A stretch of DNA of 64,000 nucleotides from Apostichopus japonicus (taxonomy: Eukaryota > Echinodermata > Holothuroidea > Aspidochirotida > Stichopodidae). The notes below the pieces were generated by a model that saw nothing but the letters and a program-made list of their open reading frames with translations, did not search any database and was not told where the DNA came from. Shown piece after piece: positions 25,818-37,972 of this stretch (its first letter is position 1; every line of letters starts with the position of its first letter). The DNA is taken from NCBI RefSeq assembly GCF_037975245.1, contig NC_092579.1, positions 32,271,666 to 32,335,665 on the forward strand, read 5' to 3'. The translations under genes were made by a program, and so were the position numbers.

Positions 25818-28035
25818 GATGACTTCTCCTGAGCTGGATACCGATGAAGAGTACAGTATCATTGGAAAATATCGTTTGTCAGGACTGTGCCCTGAAAATT
25901 CAACATTAAATGTAAAAAGATCGATACGGAAAAGATCGAAGAGTTTAGACTAACGGGAGCAATAAACAGCCACCGAGCTTTGTGCTGAAAAGTGTGAGCA
26001 GTAATAGTTTTAAATCAAGAAAAGCCAAAATCATGCAATTTAAATCATTGAAATTAAAAAAGCTTCACTGTCCAGTATCAAAAGTATTTGCGAAATTTGA
26101 TACAGCATTCTGTTCTGTACAAGAATGTTGTTGGTATGATTGTGTATGGTTCTGAATGCTATTTTCCTTTTTTTTTTAGGTGGGTGTGGATATGATTGGA
26201 CCCCTTGCAGAGACCATCAATGGAAATAAGTACATCATAACCCTATGTGACTATTTTTCAAAATTGCCAGAGGCTGTTGCTGTAAGAGACGAAACAGCAT
26301 AAACCGTTGCAAACTTTCTGTTTGAAACCATGGCCAGGTATATATCCATGTACTTTGTTTTTACTTTACATAACATACTTTTGAAGTTAGTTATGCAGAC
26401 CTGCATTTGTTCTCAGTTTTACCTGTGACCCAGAAAGCGGCAAAATGGTTACAGAAATTTCTTGAAGTTGTTTTATAAGTTAATGTTAATAAAATGTTAG
26501 TGGGATAACGGTCAGTGCATCCAAGACCAGGTGTGATGTCAGTGCTTAACTTACTTGTTTTGAAATCAGTGCTAAAAGAATCTCCTGATTAAACCACGCA
26601 GCCACTCTGAAGATGCCAATAGTTTACTGCATTACTCTAACCAGTACTTTAACAACTTGTTTAATTTTCCATTTATTTAGATTTGTGTGCATGAAAATTT
26701 TCATCTCAGACCAGAGAGGAGAATTTGTTAATGCTCTGAACAAGTCCCTATTTGACATGACAGGGGTGAGCCACAGAGTATCCTTCAGCTACCACCCACA
26801 GACCAATGGGCTGGATGAAAGATTCAACCAAACTCTGCAAATGTCACTCATCAAAGTTGTCAATCAAAACCAAGATGACTGGGATGAAACACTGTCTTCC
26901 ATTCTCATGGGGTACCGTACAGCAAAACATGGTTCAACAGGTCTTTCTCCTTTCGTTGTGATGTTTGGAAGGTTTGTAATAATTCAAACCTACCATTGCT
27001 GAATAGAGGTTTACATTTGTAAAGGTCATATACTGTACAGAGAAAAGCAATCAGGGACAAGAGAGTTTGGACAAATCCTGCATAGCTACACTGATCCTCT
27101 ATAGGATAAAATCTCATTCGACACATCCCAGGTACAGGGAAAAACTGCTAAATAGAGGACCACCAATAACCCTATGTAAGTTACAACACCTAAACAAATA
27201 AACAGATTAACTCTGTATATGGTACACTCTTCAGCAAGTACAAAAGATGAACATTCATTAAACTATAAAAGCATGCCAATTAATTAAGATACATGCAATT
27301 AATGCCACTGACATTGGTTTTGTTTTTCATATACTATATATCATATTTTGGGCTGGTATGCAATTTGGACCTATAACAGCACAGAATATACTTTGGTTTT
27401 ATATTTCTGCTGGTTTGAGTATGTGATGTGACTCAAATTTATGGTTCCAGGGTCTTAATAGCGAAAATAAAATATAAAAAAAATTAAATATTCTTCAGTC
27501 AACAAAGTGTTGGGAATAATTGATTGTTAATTTATCTTCATATATCCAGAGAGCCATTGTTACCAGTGGACATTGAAGACTCCATTGTCCAACCAGAATC
27601 TCTTGCTGCAGCGATGCACAGAGGGAGAGGGTTTTACAACTCATGTCACAGTCGCAGGACATAATCAAAGGTTTTGTGAAAGAAAATATTGGCAAAGCCC
27701 AAGAACGGCAAGAAAAAGAATTTTGACTAAAGGCAGCAATCAAAACAGGTTATTACATAATGCTATGTTGTGCATTGAAAACTGACTGTAGTTAAATGAA
27801 TGGCAACATATACATTGTATTATGATGTTTATGTATATTTGCTGGATTTTGTTTTATTCAGACCTTCAAAGTTGGTTCTAGTGTTCTCGTCCAGAATGCA
27901 GGAAAGGATGCCCGAAGAGGAGGGAAGTTCGAAACTCTTGGCTTGAGCCGTATGGAGTCAAGGCTGTGAATGAGAAAGGGCTGTACACACATACTAACAG
28001 TTCCACAGGCCTTCCTTTGAAGAAGAAATAGGACC
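25818..28035 (+). pseudogene. Spliced integrase gene, decayed (GIN/Ginger- or gypsy-type)
   Basis: Five blocks read as an integrase. Block one (25,818-25,952) starts with ATG and carries EEYSIIGKYRLSG and a basic tail, like the N terminus of integrase-derived host genes. Exon 26,180-26,337 has VGVDMIGPL, holding the first catalytic Asp. Exon 26,681-26,971 has SDQRGEF and NGLDERFNQTL, holding the second Asp and the Glu, then MGYRTAKH. Exon 27,550-27,748 begins REPLLPVDIEDS. Exon 27,862 onward has VGSSVLVQNA and GGKFE, a C-terminal integrase fold. The AG and GT borders are canonical and phases agree across the second, third and fourth blocks (AG|A twice). Breaks are a TAA at 26,300-26,302 and frameshifts in the last two exons. 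The integrase core is certain. Whether it was a domesticated gene or a Ginger-type DNA transposon is inference; introns argue against a fresh retrotransposon. No LTRs were found nearby. Confidence 0.75.
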
Positions 28036-30960
28036 AAAATAGATTTTAGCTGACGTTCTCTTGTTAGCTCCAATCTGAAGAATGGTAGGTTGGTTTGAGG
28101 TGATCCTTGCAGCAATGACGTGCTAAGGAGGGTCGTTATTGCTTTTGGTGCAGATATCGTGCAACGAAATGAGTGGGCAGGGCTTAACATTAAAACCTGA
28201 TCTGCAATTGCTCACCAACCATATGTGGTATGACTAAAGTTTATTGGGCTGAGCAGGTTGGTTACCCAATGCAATGTTTTCAGTGCTATTTTGATTTTGC
28301 TGCATATTGATGAGATGTGTGACAAAACAGGGCTCAGCTGAAATTTCCTTATAAACACAGAATCGGAAGAAATTTATTCCATTTGAGTTGATACTTAACA
28401 TAATGATACCTCATAGCCTGCAGGAATAGTCCGTCTCGTTTTCTTGGCAGATATTTTCCATTTTCGCCCATGTTTGTTGCATCTCAATCATCATTGTTAG
28501 CTTTTTCTAATATTTGTAGAACCTTAATTACTATTAAGTGTGTGCAACCCCCCTTCCCTCCCCCCTCCCCCCACACACACAAACAAACGCATACACAAAT
28601 TACTCATGTTACATCATGGAAACCATAATGCATTTTAACTTGGTTGATTTTTCATATATTGAACAAACTAATATTAAGAAAATGTCCCTTAACATATTGC
28701 TTAATTCAAAAGGGAATTGCGATATAGCATCATTACGGTAATGTTGCTTTACTATTCCAATGTTGTTGTTATAGGAGAAATGATATACTGCTTAAATCTT
28801 CATGGTGGTGGCAGCAACCCAATGAGATTCCTGGCTTGCAGCCGACAACATCAGGAACTTGGACAAAGTTGGTTGAGTTGATAATCTAACACACTCTCTA
28901 GACTGAGTTTGCAGGAAGAACAGCCATCAAATTACCATTTCCCCATAGAGTGGTGTAGCTGGGAACCACATTGCACTTTGCATGTGTGGTTGGAGTATTA
29001 ATTTTATACAGGTTGTAAAACACTGCATGAAGTCACATTTATTCTTTCATCAACATTGATTCTATCATCACAGTAATCCTCATAGAGGCAGTTCCAGAAT
29101 AGGGACTGATATTGACCATCTTAAATTTCTGTTAGTTTAAAAAAATATAAGGATACATTTTATACATACAGTATATTTGATAGACAGTATACATAATATA
29201 TGTGTTCAAGATCTTGCCACAAAGGCCAGTGTCTGCAGCTCAGCATTATACAAGTATGGAAGTAGATGTTGTGTTACGTGGCCAATATCTCAGGACGTAA
29301 CAGATACAGGGATATTGTGACGCTGGCCAGTTTCTTAGGACATAATCATCACACTTCATTAACTTTGCTATATGGTGCCATGTTTTACAGATAAAAACGT
29401 TGTAATTAAGCAATGTGTAAGTATACTCGAGTTTTCAAATTTGCTTGCAACTATATTGAATCAATAATTTCCATGCATGAGATATTTTCAACATATATCA
29501 CCCCAAAATGGTAATATTTGCAGTGGTTGGGATAACTTGATAACTTGTTGGTACATGACTGAAAATTATTACAGTACCAGCTATACTTGTAAGACTGTAC
29601 CCATGCTATTGGTATAGATCTGCATTTATTGGTTCTTAGCAAATAACCATCCAACATATGAAAATCAATTTAATACTGTATAGCTTCTCAAATTGATTCA
29701 GTTGAAATCTGAATTTTATTGTCAGCAACAATTAACAATATGCCATCTAATTGCAATGAATGAACTCAAGAAAGCATTTATTTGCAAGGAATAATTTGTC
29801 CTCTAAAATCCAAATTGCTATTCAAAATGTAAAGAGAATTTTTTTTTTTTCCAACTTGACAGTTGCTAGAAGTACCACATACAGGTTTTAAACTGCTCTA
29901 ACAAGTTCAAAGGAAAAGTTCAGTCATAGAGGTCATCTAATTTTCATCTTTTTTTAATTGATTCCCCTAACTAATTTTAATTAAACGTTAACTCAATTAA
30001 CGATTTAATTAATTGACTGATCACTCACTCAATCAATAATTACAGTGAGACAATTCATTAAAAATGATTCAATTGAAATAACTGGTTGACAACTTGTCAG
30101 AATATATCAGCTTTATCAACTATTCATACAACTCATTTTAAACCATTTGACCAATATGTACAGGGAAGTTGAAAGAACAGAGAAAGTTCAGAAAACAAGT
30201 CATGACTTTGGAATGAATTTTTCCCAATTCAGCCAACTTAAAGGACATCATATTTCTTAATTTGTCCAGTTTGCAATTTTGTCTTAAAAGCATGTAGTGG
30301 TCCTTCAAATTCAAATTAAAGGTAAGTAACCTAAGACAACCCATGCAGCTTTAGAAATAATTCATTAAGGCAGGGATTGCAAGCTATGGAGGTGCAAGAC
30401 TTCATGTGACTTGATCCTCCCCACCTGGAAATGTTGAAAAATGAAAGACTTTTACTGTGCCAGGACCATATCCTTGACAAAACCTTATGCCTGGAGAAGT
30501 AAAGGGAAAAACCCAACCTATATCAGCACAATTGCAAGGAGCATTTTGTGATGTTCCAACCCCATCCCAAGGATTGGCACTTATTGCAGAATATCATAAT
30601 TTTCACTTCAACAATGAAGGGTTTTAAGTTTTATTATCCCCCAAATATACTAGATTTTCCAACATGGGCACTCTTCTTTGTCAAGTTCATGATACCTCTA
30701 CTCCTTTCTCCCAGTAGCATATTCCAACAAATGGTTATTAAGATATGATGTGTTTATCATTTTACTTGATGAGAGTAACTTTTCAGCTACAGAAGCTAGT
30801 GACAGACTTCCAAGAAAGTGCTTTGAATCATCAAGCAATCATTAACAAAAAATAGATAAAAATGAAGGTTGCAACCCAAATCTTTTCCACTTATATTGAT
30901 GAGCCACCCATGTCAGATGTAGATTTCCTACAAATCTAAATTTTCCTTCTTTTTTTTTAG
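28036..30960. other. No recognised gene
   Basis: This is AT-rich, intron-like sequence with a C-rich CA patch near 28,548-28,585 and an ATTAA-rich stretch at 29,960-30,040. A possible exon at 28,773-28,870, after TTATAG, has no recognisable content. Confidence 0.4.
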
Positions 30961-31199
30961 CTTCTTTGCAGCATCATTCGACACTATAATGGACATAGCT
31001 CTGAATTAATGGAAGTAATCAAAGCTCTCTTCCGCGCAATTTCAACCTGAACTTCATGGGCCTCCTGTCTCGCAAGGTTGAAACAGATTCTTCCAGAGTT
31101 TGATTCAACTGCACAGGAGGATGCATTAGAATTTCTTGGTGCAGTTTACACATCATCATGCACTTCCTGTAACCAAAGCCAGTGCAAACTTTTAGATGA
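30961..31199 (+). CDS. Putative exon of unrecognised gene (USP-like?)
   Basis: The block follows a T-rich AG acceptor and ends at a GTAAGAG donor. It reads ELMEVIKALF, then after an in-frame TGA near 31,051, LPEFDSTAQEDALEFLG and a CTSC pair. QEDALEFL resembles the QQDAxEFL block of ubiquitin-specific proteases (family C19), but the Cys box was not found upstream, so the family is only a guess. The stop may be a real break or a sequence error. It joins in phase to the next block at 31,845 (GATGA|G), which supports them being exons of one gene. Confidence 0.4.
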
Positions 31200-31844
31200 G
31201 TAAGAGATATAGATCGTTCTGTGAAAAGCATCAAAGCAACACAAACAAAAATAAGTGAACTTTTCAATATATTATTTAAAATTATGCCATGTTGGCCCAA
31301 AATATGCAAATATTCAAATATGGTCACCTTTGGTCAAAATTCTATAAACTGTTTTTATTACCACTTTTGATGAAATTTACCTCACGGGGACATTCAGTCA
31401 TCTTGTGTGTTCATTAAGAATGTCTGAGAACAATTTGGACTAAGGGCCTCCATGAAAGTAACTTGTTGAAAACTTCTAGCAATTATAGCATCCTATAATT
31501 TGGGGCATATACAGACTACCTTTAACATTGAAACTGATTGGGAATTTGCTTAGGTTTGCAGGGAATTAGTCATTTTTGAAAGAGGTATTATGGCACCAGT
31601 TAGATCTGACTGATAAACTTGCATCAATACAATGAGGATGCACATTTTGTAAGGCTGGGTTTAGATGATAGTCTGTATCTGATTGATAAGTTTGTTGCTC
31701 TTAATAATAATTCTGATAATTTTAAGTAAAAGCTGAATGAAAGTTTTCATTTATACCTGATAATCCAGAGGGTAAAGGAACAAATGGGAATTGCAATAGA
31801 AATGCAACATTGTTGTAATGAGTAACTTATTTTTTCCTTTCCAG

Positions 31845-32033
31845 GTACTTCTTACATACAACAAATGAGATGAAGTGGACTTCCTGCAATGAGACTTGGC
31901 ACTGTCGGGCAAACTCCTATCCAGTAATTCCGATATATCCTAGTAACAAGGGCTATATGTCATGCTTGAGTATGCAGGGGCACCTTGAGGTGTGTCTAGA
32001 TTGCAAAGATCTTGAAGGCTTTTGTGAGTCCTG
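31845..32033 (+). CDS. Putative exon, Cys-rich, unrecognised gene
   Basis: The block lies between TTTCCAG and GTGAGT and is open throughout. Joined to the previous exon it reads DEYFLHTTNEMKW, then SCNETWHC and VCLDC; these spaced cysteines suggest a zinc-binding finger. The frame would hit TGA directly after the donor, as expected for a true exon end. I do not recognise the protein. Confidence 0.45.
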
Positions 32034-32394
32034 GTGAGTTCCTGCAAACTCCCTGTTTTTGTCATATTGTTTTCATTCCATGCTGTTTTGTGTTATGTAA
32101 AATTGTTTCAATATGTAACACAATGCATTTTTGTGAAGTAGCAGTATGTGTGTTTATGAGTGTAATGCTAACAGCCTGTCATTACAATAACTCAATAAAC
32201 TGACAAATGAACAGGAGTCAAATTCTGAAACTATTAGTGATGTAAGTTAATGGCCAGAATTCATACGTTGAAAATTTTCAGGTTTAGAGTCCAGCTTGAG
32301 TTGTAATGATCCCATTGAGCAGTTCTAAATACTGTATACAGGCATCTTTTCATATTGACTGTAGATCTCTGGTGTTATGTCTTTCTCAATTTAT

Positions 32395-32745
32395 TTATTT
32401 AAAGTGTTGTGGAAAGAGTTAATTTCACATAGGGTGACATGTATATGTGAAATTAATTAACTAGTTAATTGTATTCTTTGCTATATGTACTTTGCAAAGG
32501 GATTATTATAAATAGTGCACATACTGGAGAACAATGGTCCAGTGTGACGAAATTACACTAAATCACCATCGTCGCCCTAAGTGGTGAGTTTATGCTATGT
32601 CGTCCTAAGTGTTGTGAAAAGAGATGAATTCGCCTAGGGCGACAAAGGTGTCGCCTTAGGTGCTTTATGTGCAATTCACTATTTTTTAATTAAATACCTT
32701 GGTATTTGTATTAGGCAGAGGGATTATTATAAATAGCACACCATC
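32395..32745 (+). repeat. Two diverged direct repeats, ~207 bp apart
   Basis: AAGTGTTGTGGAAAGAG at 32,402 and AAGTGTTGTGAAAAGAG at 32,608 start two parallel stretches that both end in GGGATTATTATAAATAG. Around them the word GTCGCCCTAAG recurs in direct and inverted form. Confidence 0.55.
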
Positions 32746-33089
32746 CGTCCGGTTCTCCTTCAATACTTCTCTCCAGAAAGGACACAATTTTGGGTCAATG
32801 GTTCAAGAACGGGATTGATAAAGTATACCGTTTGTATTAGAAACCATTACTTCATCTAGCTAAGGATGTGAAGAATTATTAGTCTCCAGTAGTTCTTGAT
32901 TCAGTGGTCCATATTCAATTCATGTGGAGTTTTCAGGAACTATTACCAGTTATGCAACGAGTCAGGGCTAGAGTCACTAAATTTCAGAGTAATAAAGTAA
33001 CTCAAACACAAGTTCATGGACAGTCTTCCCATAGATCTAGATTATGCAGTCCAAGATTCAACTCAAACGTAGGTTTCATAAAAGTGATA

Positions 33090-33440
33090 TCTTGATTAAG
33101 TATCTTGATAGTCACTGACTTTTCCATGTTTGCTAATAGTGGTTGTACCAGATGTCATTGTCTTAAACCCCACAAGTCACAAAGTAGTATTAATATTCGG
33201 CATACCTTTTTTTCTAATAGGGTTGTGAATGAGTGGAATGGCTCGCCTGAGAAAGTTGTACTTGCAAGTACTGTAGTGTGAATGGGTTTAAGAATGCTTT
33301 GGACAAGCACTTTAAGCATTGTAATCGGGTCTGATCGTTTGTGTCATCAGTTTTCTTCCCTCTCCTATAGGGTCTTTGATGGGGACTTGAGTGTCCCTCC
33401 TGATCCTTTTTCTTTACTAAACTAATCTAAACTAATAAGG
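33090..33440 (+). mobile_element. LINE 3' fragment (CR1/L2-like)
   Basis: The plus strand reads INIRHTFFSNRVVNEWNG followed by PEKVVLAST and a KNALDKHFKH-like ending, after a frameshift near 33,281. This is the usual end of CR1/L2-type reverse-transcriptase proteins. It ends in a TAAACTAATC-type tail near 33,440. Only the 3' end is present. Confidence 0.6.
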
Positions 33441-34067
33441 TCAAGCATAAAGTATGTGTGCTTAGGCCTACGCAATTGCAGAAGCCAATCTCCTTAACCT
33501 TTTTGAACTAGCACTTTTAAGGTTAACTTAACCTTTTAGAAGGTAAGCTTAACTTTTTCTTTGCAAATGTAACACGAACACTGTTGAGCAAGAGTCGTGC
33601 CAGCAATGCCACTGCATGAGGGAAATTCACAGTGACAGAGTAAATAATTGCTTTCGCACCCACGGATGAACACATGTTAGGTATATTACTATCACTAATC
33701 TGGGGAAATTGCATTTAAGAATATAAATATGTTTATCAGCTAGTCAACAGTTATTTAAGGTATCATTTAATTCTTTTCATTTACTCCATTAGTGATCTTC
33801 CCTTTTCCAACAGCTTTACTGGAAAGACTCTTGCTCAGCCGCATTACACAAACACCTTACGAACAGAATACTGCAGATAGCTGATCGTTAACTATGTTAG
33901 GAATCCACATGCAGTTCTGGTTATGAAAATAGTAAGAGACAAGATCTGTTTTTCAATCTATGTTTATGGTGAACTACGATTAAGAATAATGAGTTGTAAT
34001 TTTAATAAATGAGCCCTTCAGTACTGATAACCAGGATTTTAGTTATCTATTTTTTCTTTCTTTACAG

Positions 34068-34244
34068 TACAGAAATGCAGGGTTGCACTACACCATTTCC
34101 AACAGAGGAAGTATGGCAGAAAACAGGTGGAATTTTACATATAAATGCCGAAAATGTGCTGGACAGAGAGGTTCAATAAACTTTTGGAACATTGACACCT
34201 CATTCACTTACATGAGGAAACCTTTTCTCATAGATGTTGAATAA
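34068..34244 (+). CDS. Putative exon, KCRKC-bearing, unrecognised gene
   Basis: After TTTACAG a frame of 58 codons reads YRNAGLHYTISNRG, then YKCRKCAGQRG and TSFTYMRKPFLIDVE and ends in TAA. The protein-like composition and the CxxC pair suggest it belongs with the two upstream exons. However, the phase left by the 32,033 donor does not open this frame, so an exon is missing or the gene is damaged. Confidence 0.38.
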   Translation, partial: YRNAGLHYTISNRGSMAENRWNFTYKCRKCAGQRGSINFWNIDTSFTYMRKPFLIDVE

Positions 34245-34776
34245 ACAGTTGTAAGAAGATTAACATGTAGAATTGGTTCTGAAACTAAATCAGTATTTAT
34301 GAACTCCTCACATCTATGATCTCACCATAAAAGATCAGAAACAAGTTTTTGAGTTTGAAGAGTTAGCAACTTAAAATTAGGAAAAAGTTTCATATTCAAG
34401 AAGAAATCAAATTTCAACTTTATGATAAAGAATGGGATGATTGCATGGGTAGGTGTGAAAAACCTCTCAGCTACCTCAAAGGGGAAAAGTGAAAGTAATA
34501 CCCATCACCTCAGAGCTTATACCATCACAGACTTACACTCACTAAGTAGTACATGTAGCTTATTTGATAGTGAAGTTGTTCATCTGGTGAGTAGCCTTCT
34601 CTGTGCAGTGTACCTAGTAGAGCAAAAGTGACAGTCAGAAGTTTAAAAGCATATATTACTACTCAATGTGGTGTAAGAATCAGCTGAACTGAGCCCCAAG
34701 CTGCATTCAGAATAAGCTTAGGCCTATATACATTTAGAAATATGTAACTGGAAAGCTCACACCTTTGCAATTTCAG

Positions 34777-35162
34777 ATTGGATGGCATGGGCTGATGACA
34801 TAAATGAAAAGTTGGCAAAACATACGTTAGCCCCAGCAAGTTACACAAAGGGATGCAGAATGTGGACGGTGCCTACACCATCAGTAAGCCAGGGGCACCA
34901 GCATATGGCATTATTTTCACAATGCTAACAGCAGAGTCCACATTCTGACATATATGCTCTTCAAAGTATTGTGCAAAGTAAAGAAATCTTAAGGACCAAA
35001 CCATTTGACATCTCCTACATATGCCACAACAGCCTACATGTGGAGAGAGATGTCACATCTCTCAACAGTATCTTGCAGTGCAACACAGCAGAAAGCCTTG
35101 AAAGTTTGATGGCACTTGCCAAGTTTATGGTCATCAGCTTGATTGCCTACTTCCCTGAATGA
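34777..35162 (+). pseudogene. Putative exon block with internal stop, unrecognised gene
   Basis: After TTTCAG the frame reads DWMAWADDINEKLAKH and then TVPTPSVSQGHQHMALF. It is interrupted by TAA at 34,926-34,928, and resumes for 77 codons through SLESLMALAKFMVISLIAYF to a TGA at 35,160. The composition looks coding, but the domain is not recognised. It may continue the gene at 30,961-34,244. The stop leaves open whether this is a pseudogene. Confidence 0.35.
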
Positions 35163-35889
35163 GTGATACTGTTTTAACTCATAACAGTGAGTGTGGATAG
35201 ACTCAGTTTACAAATTACTGGCATCACTGATAAATATTGTCATCTTTATCATCAGTGTAGTTTTTCATCCTAGAGTAACTGGTCATGAATCAGTTGATCT
35301 TTCTTATAGATACTGGACTGGTTTATGTTTATAGTTCTACCATGTAGCTTGTACTTTCTCTCTCTGAGTTGTGCTCTCCTCCTTCTGTATATTCTAGCTG
35401 CCTCTCTTACGTAATTCATCACATTGCTGTTTTCTTTGCATCTATTTCAGAGTCTGGATACATGGACTATTTGACCTCACCTTTAATACTGCACCTTCCA
35501 TCTTCCTGGCTATGGACTCTCCAGGCACATTATATGTTATGTGTATGGAACTGTAGTCCCTGTACTGACCATTGCATGAAAATGTGGTACTATGTTTTGG
35601 ATTGGTCACAGTGAAAGCCTAATTGACGGTATCTACATTTGAGTGGAATTAAGTCTCAAAACGAGTGGACCATAATGTTTGCTGCAGGTGGGTGTCTCAG
35701 ATATTTTGTTTAGCTTCCTGCTGTCAGTGTGCGATATTAGCAGAGAACCCTTTGTAGCATTTGGCATACATGGAAATGTGTACTTCCTGGCCTCTTGCAT
35801 ACAAATGAATGCTTTGGGCAATGTGAATGATTTCCACTGTAGTACTTTGCAAGGCAGTCTAAACATGTTGATAAAGTGCTTTTGATATT

Positions 35890-36515
35890 TAAGATATAAG
35901 GATCTTTATTGACCATAAAAATTGACATTCATAAATACATCGAAACACATAAAAATCTGATTCTTAAAACGAAAAATTAAGACTACTAAGTCCATGTTCT
36001 GACACATATATTTGGCCTATTTCCTACATAATTCATTGGCAAGATTGAGAATAGCCCTTTGCAAGAAAGAACGCCTGTATCTCTCGGTTCAGCATCTCAT
36101 GACAATTAGTCTGCCCGTTTGATTGCTGTAATCTACCCGATGCCCCAGAGGATGTTGGGATGACATGATTGACTTCATATTACTCTGTGATACTCTGACA
36201 AGCAATTCATCTACTGAACTGAGGTAATGTGACCGACAAACTTTCCTTGCTTTAGAAACTAGTCTATTTAACTTGGTCATGTCTCTAGCAGTAGTATTTT
36301 CACCCCACGCTGCTAAACAGAATGTAATGGTGGTCTTGATTGCCGATTTTAATATAGAATAGAGAAATGAGAGTTGGTCTAGTCTGAATAAATTAAGCTT
36401 CTGTAATAGGAACATACGCTAATTAGTTTTTGCTAGAGTACGTTTTACATGTTCATCCCACTCCAATTTATCAGTGATGGTTTCTCCCAGGTATTTATAA
36501 GATTGTCAAGTGCTT
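35890..36515 (-). mobile_element. LINE reverse-transcriptase C-terminal fragment
   Basis: The minus strand reads YKYLGETITDKLEWDEHVK at about 36,495-36,435, then FLLQKLNLFRLDQ, CLAAWGENTT, KLNRLVSKARKV and HPLGHRVDYSNQTGR. This is the thumb and C-terminal region typical of several non-LTR elements. There are stops between the blocks. It is a different family from the element at 37,814. The 3' side may end near 35,890 in an ATATAAGGATC stretch. Confidence 0.65.
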
Positions 36516-36516
36516 C

Positions 36517-37035
36517 TTAGTCACAGTTTTTGCAGGAACATAGAGGAGAATACTGCTTTAATATAGTCAGTGCTCTGCGGAGTGACTTGAGTAGGTGAAC
36601 TTGATCTAACAGGTTAAGTTCACTTTCAGAATGAGTAGTTACAGCCATTGTACTACTGAACCCTTTACATGCCTTGCCATCAGCATCAGTTGTGAGACAC
36701 TTGACCATTAGTGGATTCTTAGCTGTAAGTAATTTGGATTCACAAATCTTTCCACCATTTTGTTCATGATCTCCGAAATAGGGCATCTTTGCTGAACAGC
36801 TCTCATTGCCTGGACATTGTACCTTGTGATCCCTTCTTCTTTTCATTTCACCCATTAAGCACAACTTGTTACTGTGATGGTAATCAATAACAAATGTATC
36901 CATGGTGACATTCGCAACTATTACATCTCTGCATTGGCTTGTTGGAGCAAATGGAGTCTTACTTCTTGCATTATACTCATAGGGTTGTGATATGATCATA
37001 TTCTGCCTGAATTGGAAAGTCTTTGGAGAGGCCAC
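36517..37035 (-). CDS. Unrecognised 172-codon open frame
   Basis: This is an open frame on the minus strand with cysteine pairs (QCPGNESC, CSCKNC) and basic stretches (MKRRRDHK). Just upstream, an ATG at about 37,077 opens another frame reading MAQKRGIIKKTLQLRGL, which could join it after a one-base shift. No family was recognised and no splice context is clear. It could be a retrocopy or part of a mobile element. Confidence 0.3.
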   Translation of the reverse strand: MASPKTFQFRQNMIISQPYEYNARSKTPFAPTSQCRDVIVANVTMDTFVIDYHHSNKLCLMGEMKRRRDHKVQCPGNESCSAKMPYFGDHEQNGGKICESKLLTAKNPLMVKCLTTDADGKACKGFSSTMAVTTHSESELNLLDQVHLLKSLRRALTILKQYSPLCSCKNCD

Positions 37036-37112
37036 GCAGTTGCAGTGTCTTCTTAATTATACCCCTCTTTTGTGCCATATTATTTTTCATTAATTTCTTT
37101 CATTACCTGTAG

Positions 37113-37264
37113 GTACAAACTGGTTGTAGTGCACTGACAGCAGGACTGGGAAGGGACATGCTGTTGAGCAATCTACGAGCTGCACTTAAACTGCCCACTA
37201 CTCAGAGGCAGCGGGGGTACCCATTCCTGGGAAAGGCAGCCATATACCTGGAGCTCATCCTGTA
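37113..37264 (+). CDS. Putative 152-bp exon, unrecognised gene
   Basis: The block is bounded by TTACCTGTAG and GTAAGTAATG, both strong splice signals. It reads VQTGCSALTAGLGRDM, then LRAALKLPTTQRQRGYP and GKAAIYLELIL. The apparent TAG after LELIL is split by the donor. Protein identity and partner exons are unknown; joining it directly to 42,905 gives a stop. Confidence 0.42.
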
Positions 37265-37867
37265 GTAAGTAATGTTGATATGCACATGCTATTGTGTCTG
37301 GGCTGGGTAAAATATAATTCCTTATGCTAGGTTGCCAAGGTCAGCTCTGTGCATCGTTGTCTTTGTAGAGAATTTCAGAGTGTTTGGTAGACCAAACCAA
37401 CTGTGAATAGGAAATAACGGCTTTCAAACAGCATGTGCTTGTATTTGATTAGATGTGCGTGTGCTTGAAGCTATGGGGTTGGAATGGGATTTATTGTGAT
37501 TGGTGATTACCTAGTATGTGAACATACAGCATTCGATATTATTTATAATTCCTTTTGAAACAGGAGTACTGGAGCATGAAGTTGATGGACAAATTAAGGA
37601 ATGAGAGGAACACATGCAAGCAGAAAAGAGGAGAAGAAACATTGGGGGCACCTGTTCCACTGAAATTAACCAAGTAGATGACCCAGCTAGCAAACATAGG
37701 CATAAAATGTAAGTTCAGGTATAACTTTTGAGAATGAAGCTCATCTTGAGGAGAATAGACATTAAATAATTAACATACTAGGCTAAAATTGCATTATGCA
37801 GTCCTTTTCACAAATTTGATTTGATTTGATTTATTTGTTTTATCACGTGAATATATACAATGTGATA

Positions 37868-37917
37868 GGAAGTCCTCTAAAAAATCTTCAGATCGCTTAA
37901 CAAAGTAGAGGACTCCC
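37868..37917 (-). ncRNA. LINE 3' UTR hairpin, copy 2
   Basis: Arms at 37,868-37,879 and 37,906-37,917 pair over 12 bp on the minus strand (GGGAGTCCTCTA with TAGAGGACTTCC, one G-U), just upstream of the CAAAT tail. Covariation with copy 1 supports it as a structured signal, plausibly recognised by the element's own reverse transcriptase. Confidence 0.7.
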
Positions 37918-37972
37918 TGTTAAGAAAAGGAAAAAGTGAACTAAATATATAAGAAAAAATGAACATGTTCAA

